Shown here: positions 1 through 8,289 of the stretch, piece after piece | Position numbering within the stretch: position 1 is the stretch's first letter | Layout: each line of letters opens with the position of its first letter | NCBI GenBank assembly: GCA_038144425.1 | Contig: JAYQNS010000004.1 | Coordinates: forward strand, 124,001-188,000 | Length of the DNA stretch: 64,000 bases | Direction: 5' to 3' | DNA from: Salivita marina | Lineage (GTDB): Bacteria > Pseudomonadota > Gammaproteobacteria > Pseudomonadales > Azotimanducaceae | Program-made: the position numbers and the translations under genes | Notes under the pieces: model-generated | Seen by the model: only the letters and a program-made list of their open reading frames with translations | Databases searched by the model: none | What the model was told of the DNA's origin: nothing

Positions 1-723
1 TTCCCCATTAGGCGTGGACAGCACGAGCTGCCCCGGGGCGCCGTTGAAATCGCCAGTGTCGACCCGAGCCACGTTGGTGCCGTAAAAACAGGTGACGTCC
101 CCGGCCTCAATGGCCGCCAGAATTAGCGCGATGTTGCCATCCTTCGCCCGGGCGAATTCGTCGCGCCGATTCACGATGGCTACAGAATTATTCTTGGCCA
201 AGGCCACGGCGTTCTCGATGGCCGCATCGCCAGCGCCCACCACCACAATAGATTCGCCCTTATACTCGTCCGGGTCGTCGAGCTGGTACTGCACGAACTC
301 AGCGTCGTCTCCCGGGGCGCCGAGCCTCCGGGGATTCCCCTGCACCCCGATGCCCAGGATGATAGTCTCCGCCTCAACCACCTCGCCCGATTCGAGGGTA
401 AGGCGGAAGCTCCCCTTCTCCCCTTCAATCGCCTTAACGCCAGCGCCATAGCGCACATTGACGCTATGCTTTTCCAGGGCGTCGGCCCAGCCGTCGAGGA
501 TGACTTCCCGAGTGCCCTGCTCGAAGGGCACGGGGCTGCGCAGGGGCAACACGTTGGGCTCGGCCATGACGTGCTTGCCTTTCTGATACTTCTGGATGGT
601 GTCGGCGTGCTTCGGGGTTTTCTCAAGGAGCACGTGGGAGACGCCCAGCTCGGCGGCGTGGGCGGCGGCGCTGAGCCCCCCCGGACCCGCGCCAACTACG
701 GCAATTTTGACTTTTTCCGTCAT
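1..723 (-). CDS. Thioredoxin-reductase-like FAD/NAD(P) oxidoreductase, 3' end cut off
   Basis: The first 241 residues of a two-dinucleotide-fold flavoprotein can be read from an ATG at 723 to the window edge without a stop. A GAGPGG FAD-binding loop lies at residues 11-16 and a second loop, GAGDAA, at residues 163-168 fits the NAD(P)H domain. Between the two folds, where classical thioredoxin reductases carry their redox CxxC, there is no cysteine pair, so this is not an ordinary TrxB. It is closer to the YpdA/BdrA-like or ferredoxin-fused relatives; the missing C-terminal part would decide. It is transcribed away from the amino-acid permease operon, whose terminator lies about 170 bp upstream, so it should have its own promoter within 724-880. 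Confidence 0.75.
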   Translation of the reverse strand, partial: MTEKVKIAVVGAGPGGLSAAAHAAELGVSHVLLEKTPKHADTIQKYQKGKHVMAEPNVLPLRSPVPFEQGTREVILDGWADALEKHSVNVRYGAGVKAIEGEKGSFRLTLESGEVVEAETIILGIGVQGNPRRLGAPGDDAEFVQYQLDDPDEYKGESIVVVGAGDAAIENAVALAKNNSVAIVNRRDEFARAKDGNIALILAAIEAGDVTCFYGTNVARVDTGDFNGAPGQLVLSTPNGE

Positions 724-825
724 AGAAGCAGGCCCCTCGATTCCCGCTGTGGTACGCAGTTACGCCCGCGCTACCGGCCTAACCTTTCCCATCCCTCTCG
801 CAGCCTATCGTTATCGTTTGGCAAT

Positions 826-839
826 GGAAAGCGCTTTCC
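826..839. promoter_or_regulatory. Perfect 14-bp palindrome, LacI-type operator candidate
   Basis: GGAAAGCGCTTTCC is a perfect inverted repeat with a central CG, the usual shape of a LacI-family operator half-site pair. It lies about 100 bp upstream of the flavoprotein start codon at 723, and the only nearby promoter should be for that gene. A degenerate copy, GGAAAGCGCTACC, occurs at 7079-7091 upstream of the MFS gene. No LacI-family gene is present in the window, so the regulator is unknown. Confidence 0.4.
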
Positions 840-887
840 TCACGGTCATGCCCGATCTAGGCGCTTGGTCTTAGGAAAGAAAGCGTC

Positions 888-922
888 ATAAAAACAGCCC
901 CTTAAAGTCAATTCAGGGGCTC
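888..922 (-). terminator. Rho-independent terminator of the C-S lyase/permease operon
   Basis: Read on the minus strand, AGCCCCT (921-915) pairs perfectly with AGGGGCT (902-896) across a 12-base loop and is followed after one base by five T residues (894-890). It begins about 10 bases after the permease stop codon at 930-932, exactly where an intrinsic terminator is expected. Confidence 0.8.
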
Positions 923-929
923 CAAGGGA

Positions 930-2237
930 TTAATGATTTTCATTGGCGAGATCCCCCGACGGGCCTCTGCGTACGTAAAGCCCTATGAATACGAGGTAAA
1001 TCAGCACCAGCGCCCAGCCCACGGCGTCCACGTCAGAGAAGGAGAGCGCCGCCTGTCCCAGCACAACGGCGAGGGCCAGCAGAGACAGGAGCCGAAGACG
1101 GGAAGCAGAGAGGCGCATGGCGGCGCCGGCAAAGACCCCGGGCAAACGCTTCGGCAGAAGGAAGGCCGCGAGCAGCGGCAAGGTGTCGTAAATAAACACC
1201 AGCCCACCCCCCAGCATGATGATGTAGCGCAGCTCCCAGCCGAGGGCAATAGGCGTCGCGCCCAACAGAAACAGACCAAGAAGCAAGCGGTGGGGCGTGC
1301 CAAAGCGGGGATTCACCACGGCCAAGGATTTCGGCAGCCAGCCATCCTCACAGGCAATGAGCACGGCCTTCGTGGCCCAGGAAAAGGTGGCGTTGATGCT
1401 CGTAGCCAGGGCAAAAAGCCCCGCACCCACGATAAAGGCGAGGTAGACGGACGGGGGAAGGATCGCCCGCGCCACCTCCGCGAGGGACTGCCCGGCGGTT
1501 TGCTCCGGGGGCAGCACCCCCACGGCCACTACGGAAACGAGGGTAAAGAGCACGGCAGCGGTCATGGTCGCGCCGAGCATGGCCCGGGGCAGATCCCGCT
1601 CCGGGTTGGCCATCTCCCCTCCGAGCTCAGAAATGAACTGGGCGCCCCCGGTGGCGAAGGACAGGATCACGCAGGCCAGGGCAAAGCCGTAGAGCCCCTG
1701 GGGGAAGAGCTGGGCAGGATCAAGGAAAGGTTCGAAACGCACTTGGCCCCAGCCAAAAACGAGCAGGGTGAGGAGCCCAAGCACAAGCACCACAATCATA
1801 ATGCGCTGAAGAAAGGCGGCGAGGCGCACGCCAAAAAGGTTCACCAGAAAAAAGAGTCCGAGGATAGCGACCGCCACCCCCCGCTCGGGCACCCCGGGCC
1901 AAAGGGCCTTGGCGTACTGGGCAAAGCCCAAGGCGAAAAGGGCGATCAGGATATGGGTGATCAGGAGCAGCGCCAGGTAAAAAAAGCCCAGGCGCGGCCC
2001 CAGGAGGCGCTTGCAGTAGACATAGAGCCCGCCGGTGGCGGGCATGGCCGATCCGAGAAAGGCGATGGGCCACTGCTTCAGAAGGGACAGGCCCGCGGAG
2101 ACGAGAAAGGCGAGGGGAATGGCGTAAGCCGTGAGCTCAATGCCAATGCCCACGAGCACCATGATGCCGGACCCAATCACCTGGCCTAGGGCAATGGCAT
2201 AGACATCCCAAAACCCCAGGGTCCGCTGAAGCTTCAC
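930..2237 (-). CDS. APC-family amino-acid permease
   Basis: A 435-residue, almost wholly hydrophobic protein with about 12 predicted membrane helices. The first helix carries the glycine-rich GSGIM motif (residues 22-26) found in the APC superfamily, where it contacts the substrate amino group. It starts with a GTG that overlaps the stop of the upstream C-S lyase gene (GTGA, 2234-2237), so the two are translationally coupled. By context it probably imports a sulfur-containing or other amino acid handled by that lyase. The family assignment is strong; the substrate is inferred only from the neighbour. Confidence 0.85.
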   Translation of the reverse strand: MKLQRTLGFWDVYAIALGQVIGSGIMVLVGIGIELTAYAIPLAFLVSAGLSLLKQWPIAFLGSAMPATGGLYVYCKRLLGPRLGFFYLALLLITHILIALFALGFAQYAKALWPGVPERGVAVAILGLFFLVNLFGVRLAAFLQRIMIVVLVLGLLTLLVFGWGQVRFEPFLDPAQLFPQGLYGFALACVILSFATGGAQFISELGGEMANPERDLPRAMLGATMTAAVLFTLVSVVAVGVLPPEQTAGQSLAEVARAILPPSVYLAFIVGAGLFALATSINATFSWATKAVLIACEDGWLPKSLAVVNPRFGTPHRLLLGLFLLGATPIALGWELRYIIMLGGGLVFIYDTLPLLAAFLLPKRLPGVFAGAAMRLSASRLRLLSLLALAVVLGQAALSFSDVDAVGWALVLIYLVFIGLYVRRGPSGDLANENH

Positions 2238-3445
2238 GGCGCGACGGACTCAAGGGTTGCTAGGGCCGCGGCGAAGTCAGCCTTTAGATCTTCGATCCCT
2301 TCGATCCCGGCAGAAATGCGGACCATGCCCGGCGTAATGCCCATACGCGCCCGCTCTTCCTCCGGAATATCGAGGAAGGCCATGGTGCCGGGGATCTGGG
2401 TCACGGTGCGCACGCCCCCGAGGCTGGCGGCAAAGCTGGCGAGCTTGAGCGCCGTGACCACCTTAAGGGCCCGGGGCTCGGAGCCGACGTCGAAGGCCAG
2501 CATGGCGCCAAAGCTCGGCATCTGGGCCTTCGCCACGCCGTGCTGGGGGTGGTCCGCGCGGCCGGGATAGCACACGCGCGTGACCGCCGGCTGGTCCGCT
2601 AGAAAGTCCGCGAGGGCGGCGGCGTTCTCGCACTGCCGCTCCACCCGAAGGGGCAGGGTTTGGAGCCCCCGGTCGAGGAGCCAGGCGCTGAAGGGCGCCA
2701 TCGGCGCCCCCCACTTCACCATGGTGTTCCAGCGCAGCCTATCGAGGAAATCCACCGGGAGGCGTCCCGCCTTCAGGGCGATGGCGCCGCCAATCACGTC
2801 GTTGTGCCCCCCAATAAACTTGCTGGCGCTTTCGATAACAAGATCCACTCCGTGCTCCAGGGGCCGGAGTACGGCAGGGCTAGCGAAGGTGTTGTCGCAG
2901 AGCAGCACGAGGCCCTTCTCCTCCGCCAGCGCAGCTAAGGGCGCGATGGGCACCACCTTCATGGTGGGGTTGGCGATGGCTTCGAAATACAGGGCCTTGC
3001 TGTTGGGCTTAAGCGCACCCCGCACCGCTGCCTCATCGGCCATATCCACGAAGGTGGTTTCGATGCCGAAGTCCGGGGCCCGGTGCGCAAGAAATTCGTG
3101 GGTGGAGCTGTAGGTGGTCCAGTCGCAGATCAAATGGTCACCCTGCTTGAGCAGGCCAAAGATCGCCGTGGTCACCGCGGCCATGCCCGAGGCCGTGGCC
3201 AGCACCGCATCGGCGCCCTCGAGACGTGCGAGATGATCTTGGAACAGCCGCTCCCCGGGATTCCCGCAGCGGCCGTAGATATTCACCGTCTCCCGAGCGC
3301 CGGCGACCACCTCCTGGTAGATCTCGGCGTCGTACTGAAAGCTCGAGGACACGTGAATGGGCGGGGCGATGGCCCCCGTGGCCGGGTCCGGGGCTTGGTA
3401 AACGGCGGCGCTGGCCAGGGACCAGGGGTTGGGATGTTCGCTCAT
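2234..3445 (-). CDS. Cys/Met-metabolism PLP enzyme (cystathionine or methionine gamma/beta-lyase type)
   Basis: A fold-type I PLP enzyme of about 403 residues. Visible family signatures are the YGR phosphate-binding motif (residues 57-59), SGMAAV (86-91), Asp184 in CDNTF, which contacts the pyridine nitrogen, and Lys209 in SASKF, the Schiff-base lysine. I chose the ATG at 3445 because AGGA lies 8 bases upstream; an in-frame GTG at 3481 lacks such a site. The family includes cystathionine gamma-synthase, cystathionine lyases and methionine gamma-lyase, and sequence alone does not separate them here. Coupling to an amino-acid permease favours a catabolic lyase over a biosynthetic enzyme. Confidence 0.85.
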   Translation of the reverse strand: MSEHPNPWSLASAAVYQAPDPATGAIAPPIHVSSSFQYDAEIYQEVVAGARETVNIYGRCGNPGERLFQDHLARLEGADAVLATASGMAAVTTAIFGLLKQGDHLICDWTTYSSTHEFLAHRAPDFGIETTFVDMADEAAVRGALKPNSKALYFEAIANPTMKVVPIAPLAALAEEKGLVLLCDNTFASPAVLRPLEHGVDLVIESASKFIGGHNDVIGGAIALKAGRLPVDFLDRLRWNTMVKWGAPMAPFSAWLLDRGLQTLPLRVERQCENAAALADFLADQPAVTRVCYPGRADHPQHGVAKAQMPSFGAMLAFDVGSEPRALKVVTALKLASFAASLGGVRTVTQIPGTMAFLDIPEEERARMGITPGMVRISAGIEGIEDLKADFAAALATLESVAP

Positions 3446-3554
3446 GGGCTGTCCTAGCTGGGCTTTTTTCCTATTGTGCACGGGCGGCCCGGGGGCGCCA
3501 ACGCGGAACGCTGGCGCGCTAAACTAAGGGCCGCTTTCACCGGGGGAGCGGCCC

Positions 3555-4336
3555 ATGGCGCCGAGCACAGTGACCGAGCAGGAACGGGCGGCCTTCGCCG
3601 ACGACGGCTTTTTCCTGCGCCGCGGGGCGATCCCGGGGCCCGACTTCAGGAGGCCCGGGCAGCCTTTGACCGGCTCTATGGGAAGGCTCAGCGCCGGGGC
3701 GTCACCGGGCTCGAGGACGGCGCCCACTTCGTTCTATCGGGCGAGGCCACTGCGCCTCGGGTAGAGCGCATCGTGTGGGCCGGAGGCGCAGAGCCCACGC
3801 TCCTGGTCATCGCCGAAGATTCGGCCATCCTGGGCCCGGCCCTCGCCCTGCTCGGCAGCCCCGAATGCGACCAGCTGCTCTGCCAAGCCCACTACAAGAT
3901 GCCCGGGGACGGCGTATCCTTTGCTTGGCACCAGGATATCCAGCACCGGGATAAGGGGCCCGGCACCTGGGAGGACAGCAACGGTCGGGGCAGCTACGTG
4001 CAAACCATTCTGCTTCTCGACCCCATGGGGCCTGGCAATGGGGCCCTGAAGTTTCTCCCTCGTCGCACCACGGGGCTGGCTCGGGGCGCACGCCTCAGTT
4101 CCGCCCCCTTCAACTACGATGAAGCGATGGTCCCGGGGGAAGACCCCCCGGGCACGGTACTGATCGAGGGGGACCCCGGGGACGTGCTCTTTTTCGGGCC
4201 CTACGCCGTGCACGGCAGCAGCCCCAACGAGGGCACAACGCCTCGGCGCGTGCTCATCAACGGCTATGCCTACCCCGGCGCAAATCACCGAGTCTATCCG
4301 GGAGAGGGCGCGGGGCGGCGCCTCCCCCGATCATGA
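3555..4336 (+). CDS. Phytanoyl-CoA dioxygenase (PhyH) family protein, reading frame broken once
   Basis: The start at 3555 follows GGGGGAG by six bases and encodes a typical PhyH N-terminus (FADDGFFLRRG). The frame is lost at the G run 3635-3638. Adding one G restores the continuation (LQEARAAFDRLYG) in the frame that runs to 4336. The rest has the Fe(II)/2-oxoglutarate facial triad pattern: a HQD motif in the AWHQDIQH segment, a distal HGSSPNEG histidine, and an Arg (PRRVLINGY) suited to bind 2-oxoglutarate. About 260 residues after repair, normal for the family. Its stop overlaps the symporter start (ATGA). PhyH relatives hydroxylate very different small molecules, so the substrate is unknown. 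Confidence 0.75.
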
Positions 4337-5757
4337 ACGGCCTTGATCTCGCCGTTCTCGTCGCCTACTTCCTGATGGTGATGGCGGTCAGCCACTGGGC
4401 CCGGCCGCGGCGGGCCCACCGGGATGCCTACTTCCTCGCGGATCGCAGCCTACGCTGGCCCGTCGTAGCCGCTTCCATCGTGGCCACCAGCATCAGCGGC
4501 GTCACCTTCATCGGGCTCCCAGCCCTGGTCTTCGCCGAAGGCGGAGACTTGCGCTACCTGCAGTTCGCCTTGGCCGCGCTGATCGCCAAGGGCGTCCTAG
4601 GCGTGGCACTCCTGCCCCGCTACTACGCCGCGGGGGTCGGCAGCCCCTACGAATACATCACCCTGAAGCTGGGGCCGCGCTACGGCCGCGCGGCCACGGG
4701 GCTTTTCATGATTGGTGCCGTGCTCGGCCAGGGGGTACGGGTCTTTGCCGTGGCCCTCGTGCTCGAGCTGCTCACGGGCTGGAGCCTGGGGGCATGCATT
4801 GCCCTCATCGTCGGGGCCTCGGCCCTGCATACGGGACACGGCGGCCTCAATGCCGTGGTCTGGACCGATGCGCTCCAAGGCCTGCTCTTTGCCGGGGGCG
4901 GCGCCTTTGCCCTGGCCCTCGCCGTGGCGGGCGGCGCCGGAAGCTTCGAAGCCCTTTTCACCGCCGCTGGCGAGGCAGGAAAGCTTCGTACCCTGGACTT
5001 CAGCACCCACCCCGCCGCCAGCTTTACCCTGTGGACGGGCCTCATCGCCATGCCCTTCCAAAACCTTGCGGCCTACGGCGGGGACCAGGTGAACACGCAG
5101 CGCATGCTGGCTTGCCCGAACCTAAGCGCAGCCCGGAAGGCGCTCTACACGAGCCTCCTCGGGGAAGGGGTCACGGCGCTCTTTCTTCTCGTCGGCCTGG
5201 CCCTCTGGGCCTACTACGGCACCCACGCCCTGCCGCCGGCCTTAGGCAACGCCGTAGCCGGGAACGGCGATCGGATCTTCCCGGCCTTCATTCTGGATGC
5301 GATCCCCAGTGGGGCGCGGGGGCTTTTGATTGCGGGGGTGTTCGCCGCCGCCATGTCGAGCCTGGACTCCGTGCTCTCCGCCCTCGCCCAGGTGAGCACC
5401 GCAGGGGACGGCAATCGATCCCTGCGGGCCGTGGGGCTTTGGGGCCTGGCCCTGGGGGCCTTTGCCTGGGCCCTCGGCCACGGCGGTGGCCAGCTCGTGC
5501 CCCTCGCCTACCAGATGACCGCCCTCAGCTATCCGCCGCTTTTGGGGCTCTTGCTCCTGGCGGCCTTCGCCCCAAGACCCTGGCTGCGCTGGCCAGGCCT
5601 GGGCGCGCTCGGAGCCATGGGGCTCGTGGCGGCGCTCCTGCCCCTCACCACCGGTCCGGCCCCAAGCCTCGCCTTTCCCTGGCTCTTTCCCCTGGGCACG
5701 GTGATGTTCCTGACGCTAACGGTCTTGCCGAAACGCGCTGGTCCCCGGGCTAACTGA
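4333..5757 (+). CDS. Sodium:solute symporter (SSS family)
   Basis: A 474-residue protein with about 13 hydrophobic segments. SSS signatures include the early DAYFLADRSL segment, the SISGVTFIGLP region in helix 2, and AAAMSSLDSVLSA, matching the sodium-site serine/aspartate region. It overlaps the PhyH gene by four bases (4333-4336), which makes substrate import followed by PhyH hydroxylation a reasonable inference. The 3' end overlaps the convergent MFS gene by eight bases. The substrate cannot be read from sequence. Confidence 0.87.
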   Translation: MNGLDLAVLVAYFLMVMAVSHWARPRRAHRDAYFLADRSLRWPVVAASIVATSISGVTFIGLPALVFAEGGDLRYLQFALAALIAKGVLGVALLPRYYAAGVGSPYEYITLKLGPRYGRAATGLFMIGAVLGQGVRVFAVALVLELLTGWSLGACIALIVGASALHTGHGGLNAVVWTDALQGLLFAGGGAFALALAVAGGAGSFEALFTAAGEAGKLRTLDFSTHPAASFTLWTGLIAMPFQNLAAYGGDQVNTQRMLACPNLSAARKALYTSLLGEGVTALFLLVGLALWAYYGTHALPPALGNAVAGNGDRIFPAFILDAIPSGARGLLIAGVFAAAMSSLDSVLSALAQVSTAGDGNRSLRAVGLWGLALGAFAWALGHGGGQLVPLAYQMTALSYPPLLGLLLLAAFAPRPWLRWPGLGALGAMGLVAALLPLTTGPAPSLAFPWLFPLGTVMFLTLTVLPKRAGPRAN

Positions 5758-7033
5758 AGCGACGTTCGGCGCTGCCCCAGCGCAGATAAACGAGAAGCCC
5801 GAAGATATAGACGCCGGCTGCGGCCTGAAACACCAGGGCCCAGCTACCGGTCCACTCCAGCAAAAGGCCACTGATGTAGACACCGATGATCCCCGGAAGG
5901 GTCGCCACGGTGTTCGAGAGACCCATGATGGTGCCCGCGCTCCGGGGGGCGATATCGAGGTGGTTCACCCCAAAGCCCCCAGCCGTGGCACCGCCGAATA
6001 TATTCCCCAAGGACATGAGCGCGATGGCCAGGGGAATGCTTTCCACATAGCCCACGCCCGCCAGCACGAGGGCCGAGCCTCCAAAACCAATGCTTTGCAT
6101 GAGTTTGCGGACTCGCGTGGTCGCCATGCCCGAGGCCAGGAGCCGATCTGCCAGGGCGCCCCCGGCGTTCAGGGCAAGGAAGGAAAAGAGGGAGGGAATC
6201 ATGGTGAAAATCCCCACGGAGGCGAAATCGACCCCGAGACCCTTGTTGATGTAGGTCGGCATCCAGGCCAGAAGCACATAGGTGCCCCAGTTCGCGCAAA
6301 AGTGGCACACCACAATGGCCCAGATGGCAGGCTGGGCAAGCATGGCCTTGAGGGTGGGCGGGGCCGCGGAGGCGTCCGTCCCCAGGTGCGCCTCAATGTA
6401 GGTGCGCTCCGCCGGATCGAGACGAGGATGATCCCCAGGGGTTTTGGCGGCCACCCGTTGCCAGGCAAACCACCAGAGAAAGCCCACAGCTCCAAAGAGG
6501 TAAAAGGCTGACGCCCAGCCAAAGCGCGCGACCAGAGGCGGCGTAGCAACGAGGGCGAAGACGCTACCCAGGGGAATCATGGAGAAGAGGATACCCACGG
6601 CCCGGGAGCGCTCCCGCTCCGGGATCCAATGCCCAAAGAGCGCATAGACAGACGGGAAGGTCACCCCCTCCCCCACGCCCATGAGGACCCGAGTGATCAG
6701 CAAGGCTGTCATACCGCCGAGGGCCGCATCAGGGGTGAGTAAGGTAAAGAGGGACCAGAAGATCACCCCGAAGCCCAGCACGCGCTTGCCGCCGTAACGA
6801 TCCGCGAGCCATCCCCCGGCCACCTGGGTCAGCAGATAGCCCAGGAAGAAGGACGACAGCACCCGCCCCTGCTGCTCCGGGCTCCAGCCAAAATCGCTGG
6901 CCATGGGAATGATAGCCACGGACATGATGACCCGGTCCGTGTAACAGACGAAGACCGCCAGGGCGGCCATGATCACCAGGGCCATCCGGCCCCGGTTAGG
7001 CGCACTCGACGGCGCCGCACCGCTTTCAGACAT
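5750..7033 (-). CDS. MFS transporter, anion:cation symporter-like (ACS family)
   Basis: A 427-residue, 12-helix major-facilitator protein. The N-terminus has the ACS-like pattern (CYTDRVIMSVAI), and the loop between helices 2 and 3 carries GWLADRYGGKRV, an MFS motif A. The ATG at 7033 is preferred because a GGGGAG Shine-Dalgarno lies just upstream; the longer reading frame, back to 7267, would run through the divergent TetR gene. Relatives carry organic acids such as hexuronates, tartrate or phthalate. Its divergence from a TetR regulator suggests it is that regulator's target. Confidence 0.85.
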   Translation of the reverse strand: MSESGAAPSSAPNRGRMALVIMAALAVFVCYTDRVIMSVAIIPMASDFGWSPEQQGRVLSSFFLGYLLTQVAGGWLADRYGGKRVLGFGVIFWSLFTLLTPDAALGGMTALLITRVLMGVGEGVTFPSVYALFGHWIPERERSRAVGILFSMIPLGSVFALVATPPLVARFGWASAFYLFGAVGFLWWFAWQRVAAKTPGDHPRLDPAERTYIEAHLGTDASAAPPTLKAMLAQPAIWAIVVCHFCANWGTYVLLAWMPTYINKGLGVDFASVGIFTMIPSLFSFLALNAGGALADRLLASGMATTRVRKLMQSIGFGGSALVLAGVGYVESIPLAIALMSLGNIFGGATAGGFGVNHLDIAPRSAGTIMGLSNTVATLPGIIGVYISGLLLEWTGSWALVFQAAAGVYIFGLLVYLRWGSAERRFS

Positions 7034-7117
7034 GGACCTTTCTCCCCTCTCCCGTCCTAACCATGCCCCGGACGCAGGGAAAGCGCTACCGCAGCACCGG
7101 CTCGGGGATCGGCGCTG

Positions 7118-7145
7118 TTTACAAATTAGACATGAAATGTATATT
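7118..7145 (+). promoter_or_regulatory. Promoter of the TetR gene, overlapping an imperfect operator; leaderless start likely
   Basis: TTTACA (7118-7123) and TATATT (7140-7145), spaced by 16 bases, form a good sigma-70 promoter in an AT-rich patch. Transcription should begin about seven bases downstream, at or next to the ATG at 7152, and no Shine-Dalgarno precedes that ATG. The same stretch has TACA...TGTA arms (7120-7141), an imperfect dyad suitable for TetR autoregulation of both divergent genes. Confidence 0.5.
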
Positions 7146-7151
7146 TCGCCC

Positions 7152-7755
7152 ATGAGCGAACCGGCTTTTACCTTGGACGTCCTCGGACAGCGCATTCTTC
7201 CCCCCCTCGGGGAGGTCATGCCGTTCCTCGAGCGCTTCGCACAAGACGGCTTTCCCCGGACTACCATGGGGGGCCTCGCAGAGGCTCGCGGCGTCTCCCG
7301 GCAAACGCTCTACAACCGCTTCGGGAATAAGGAAGCCCTGTTCCATTGGGCCGTAGACGCCCTAAGTGGCCACCTCGAGCGCGCGGCCCTTGCGGCTCTA
7401 GAGCGCCCCGGGGAAGAACTGGCGGACCAGCTCCTGGGCCACTACTGCGCCTGGTTTGAGCCCATGGTCACGCTGCTGAATCAGGGGCCCCTATGGGCAA
7501 GCGCTTTTTGGCCTCGGCATGGAAGGCAAACGGGCCGCGGGCTATGACCCCTTAAATTCCGTATCCCCGGCGGTGACGGCCCGGCTCATGATCGGCCCTC
7601 CCGCCCAGGCACAAGGCCCTGCCGAGGCCCAGGCCTTCGCCCTGGCCATGGCCGCTAAGGGCCTCTTTGTCAGCGCCCAAAGCGCTGAGGATTTTCGCAC
7701 TGCCATGAGCCGGGTCCTTGAGGGCCACGGCCTAATCCCCACCCCACGCCCCTAG
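7152..7755 (+). CDS. TetR/AcrR-family transcriptional regulator, reading frame broken once
   Basis: The N-terminal half is a typical TetR helix-turn-helix domain: TTMGGLAEARGVSRQTLYNRF followed by KEALF. The frame breaks in a T run at 7505-7509. Removing one T gives the continuous segment SAFGLGMEGKRAAGY and a full protein of about 200 residues ending at 7755. I start at ATG 7152; an ATG at 7137 in the same frame would lie inside the promoter. It sits 118 bp from the divergent MFS gene and 30 bp before the molybdenum hydroxylase genes, so it may control either or both. Confidence 0.75.
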
Positions 7756-7785
7756 GGCGCAATCATCCGAGCCGGAGGAACGCTC

Positions 7786-8289
7786 ATGCTTCGCTTTACG
7801 CTCAACGGCCAGACCGTGGAAACGGACCTCGCCCCGGATACGCCCCTGCTCTGGGCCGTCCGCGACCAGTTCAAGCTGAAAGGCTCAAAATTCGGCTGCG
7901 GCGCAGGGCTCTGCGGTGCCTGCACTATGCACGTGGACGGAGTCGCGCAGAAAACCTGCGTGCTGCCCCTCGCGGCGGTGGCCGGCAAAGCCGTGACCAC
8001 CATCGAAGGCTTGGATCCGCAGGGGGTGGGCGCGGCGCTCCAAGCGGCCTGGGTCGCGGAAAGCGTTTCCCAGTGTGGCTACTGCCAATCGGGGCAGATT
8101 ATGGCCGCCGCGGCCCTGCTCGAAGCCAACCCCAACCCCTCGGAAGCGGAGCTCGAAACCGCCATGGCCGGCAACATTTGCCGCTGCGGCTGCTACCCGC
8201 GCATTAGGAATGCGATTCAGACGGCGGCGGCCAGCCTCGCGCAGGATGCCCTCTTTACCGACGCCATGGCTCAGGAGGTGTCCGCATGA
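7786..8289 (+). CDS. iorA: Molybdenum hydroxylase small subunit, 2[2Fe-2S] (isoquinoline 1-oxidoreductase alpha type)
   Basis: A 167-residue electron-transfer subunit. The plant-type [2Fe-2S] cluster is bound by Cys38, Cys43, Cys46 and Cys58 (CGAGLCGAC...C), and the second cluster by Cys97, Cys100, Cys132 and Cys134 (CGYC...CRC). Length and cysteine spacing match the small subunits of the isoquinoline/nicotinate/aldehyde oxidase family. GGAGGAA precedes the ATG at 7786, and the stop overlaps the large-subunit start (ATGA). Electrons from the molybdenum subunit would pass through this protein. The symbol reflects subfamily resemblance, not proof of isoquinoline as substrate. Confidence 0.9.
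   Translation: MLRFTLNGQTVETDLAPDTPLLWAVRDQFKLKGSKFGCGAGLCGACTMHVDGVAQKTCVLPLAAVAGKAVTTIEGLDPQGVGAALQAAWVAESVSQCGYCQSGQIMAAAALLEANPNPSEAELETAMAGNICRCGCYPRIRNAIQTAAASLAQDALFTDAMAQEVSA

Noticed and set aside
933..2189. 418-residue open frame antisense to the permease
   Set aside because: It is rich in Gly, His, Gln and Lys, has no family motif, and lies fully opposite a clear 12-helix permease. Long antisense frames are common in high-GC DNA.
3635..3638. Programmed -1 ribosomal frameshift in phyH
   Set aside because: There is no A/T-rich slippery heptamer or downstream pseudoknot that I can see, and eight other genes in the window show similar one-base breaks.
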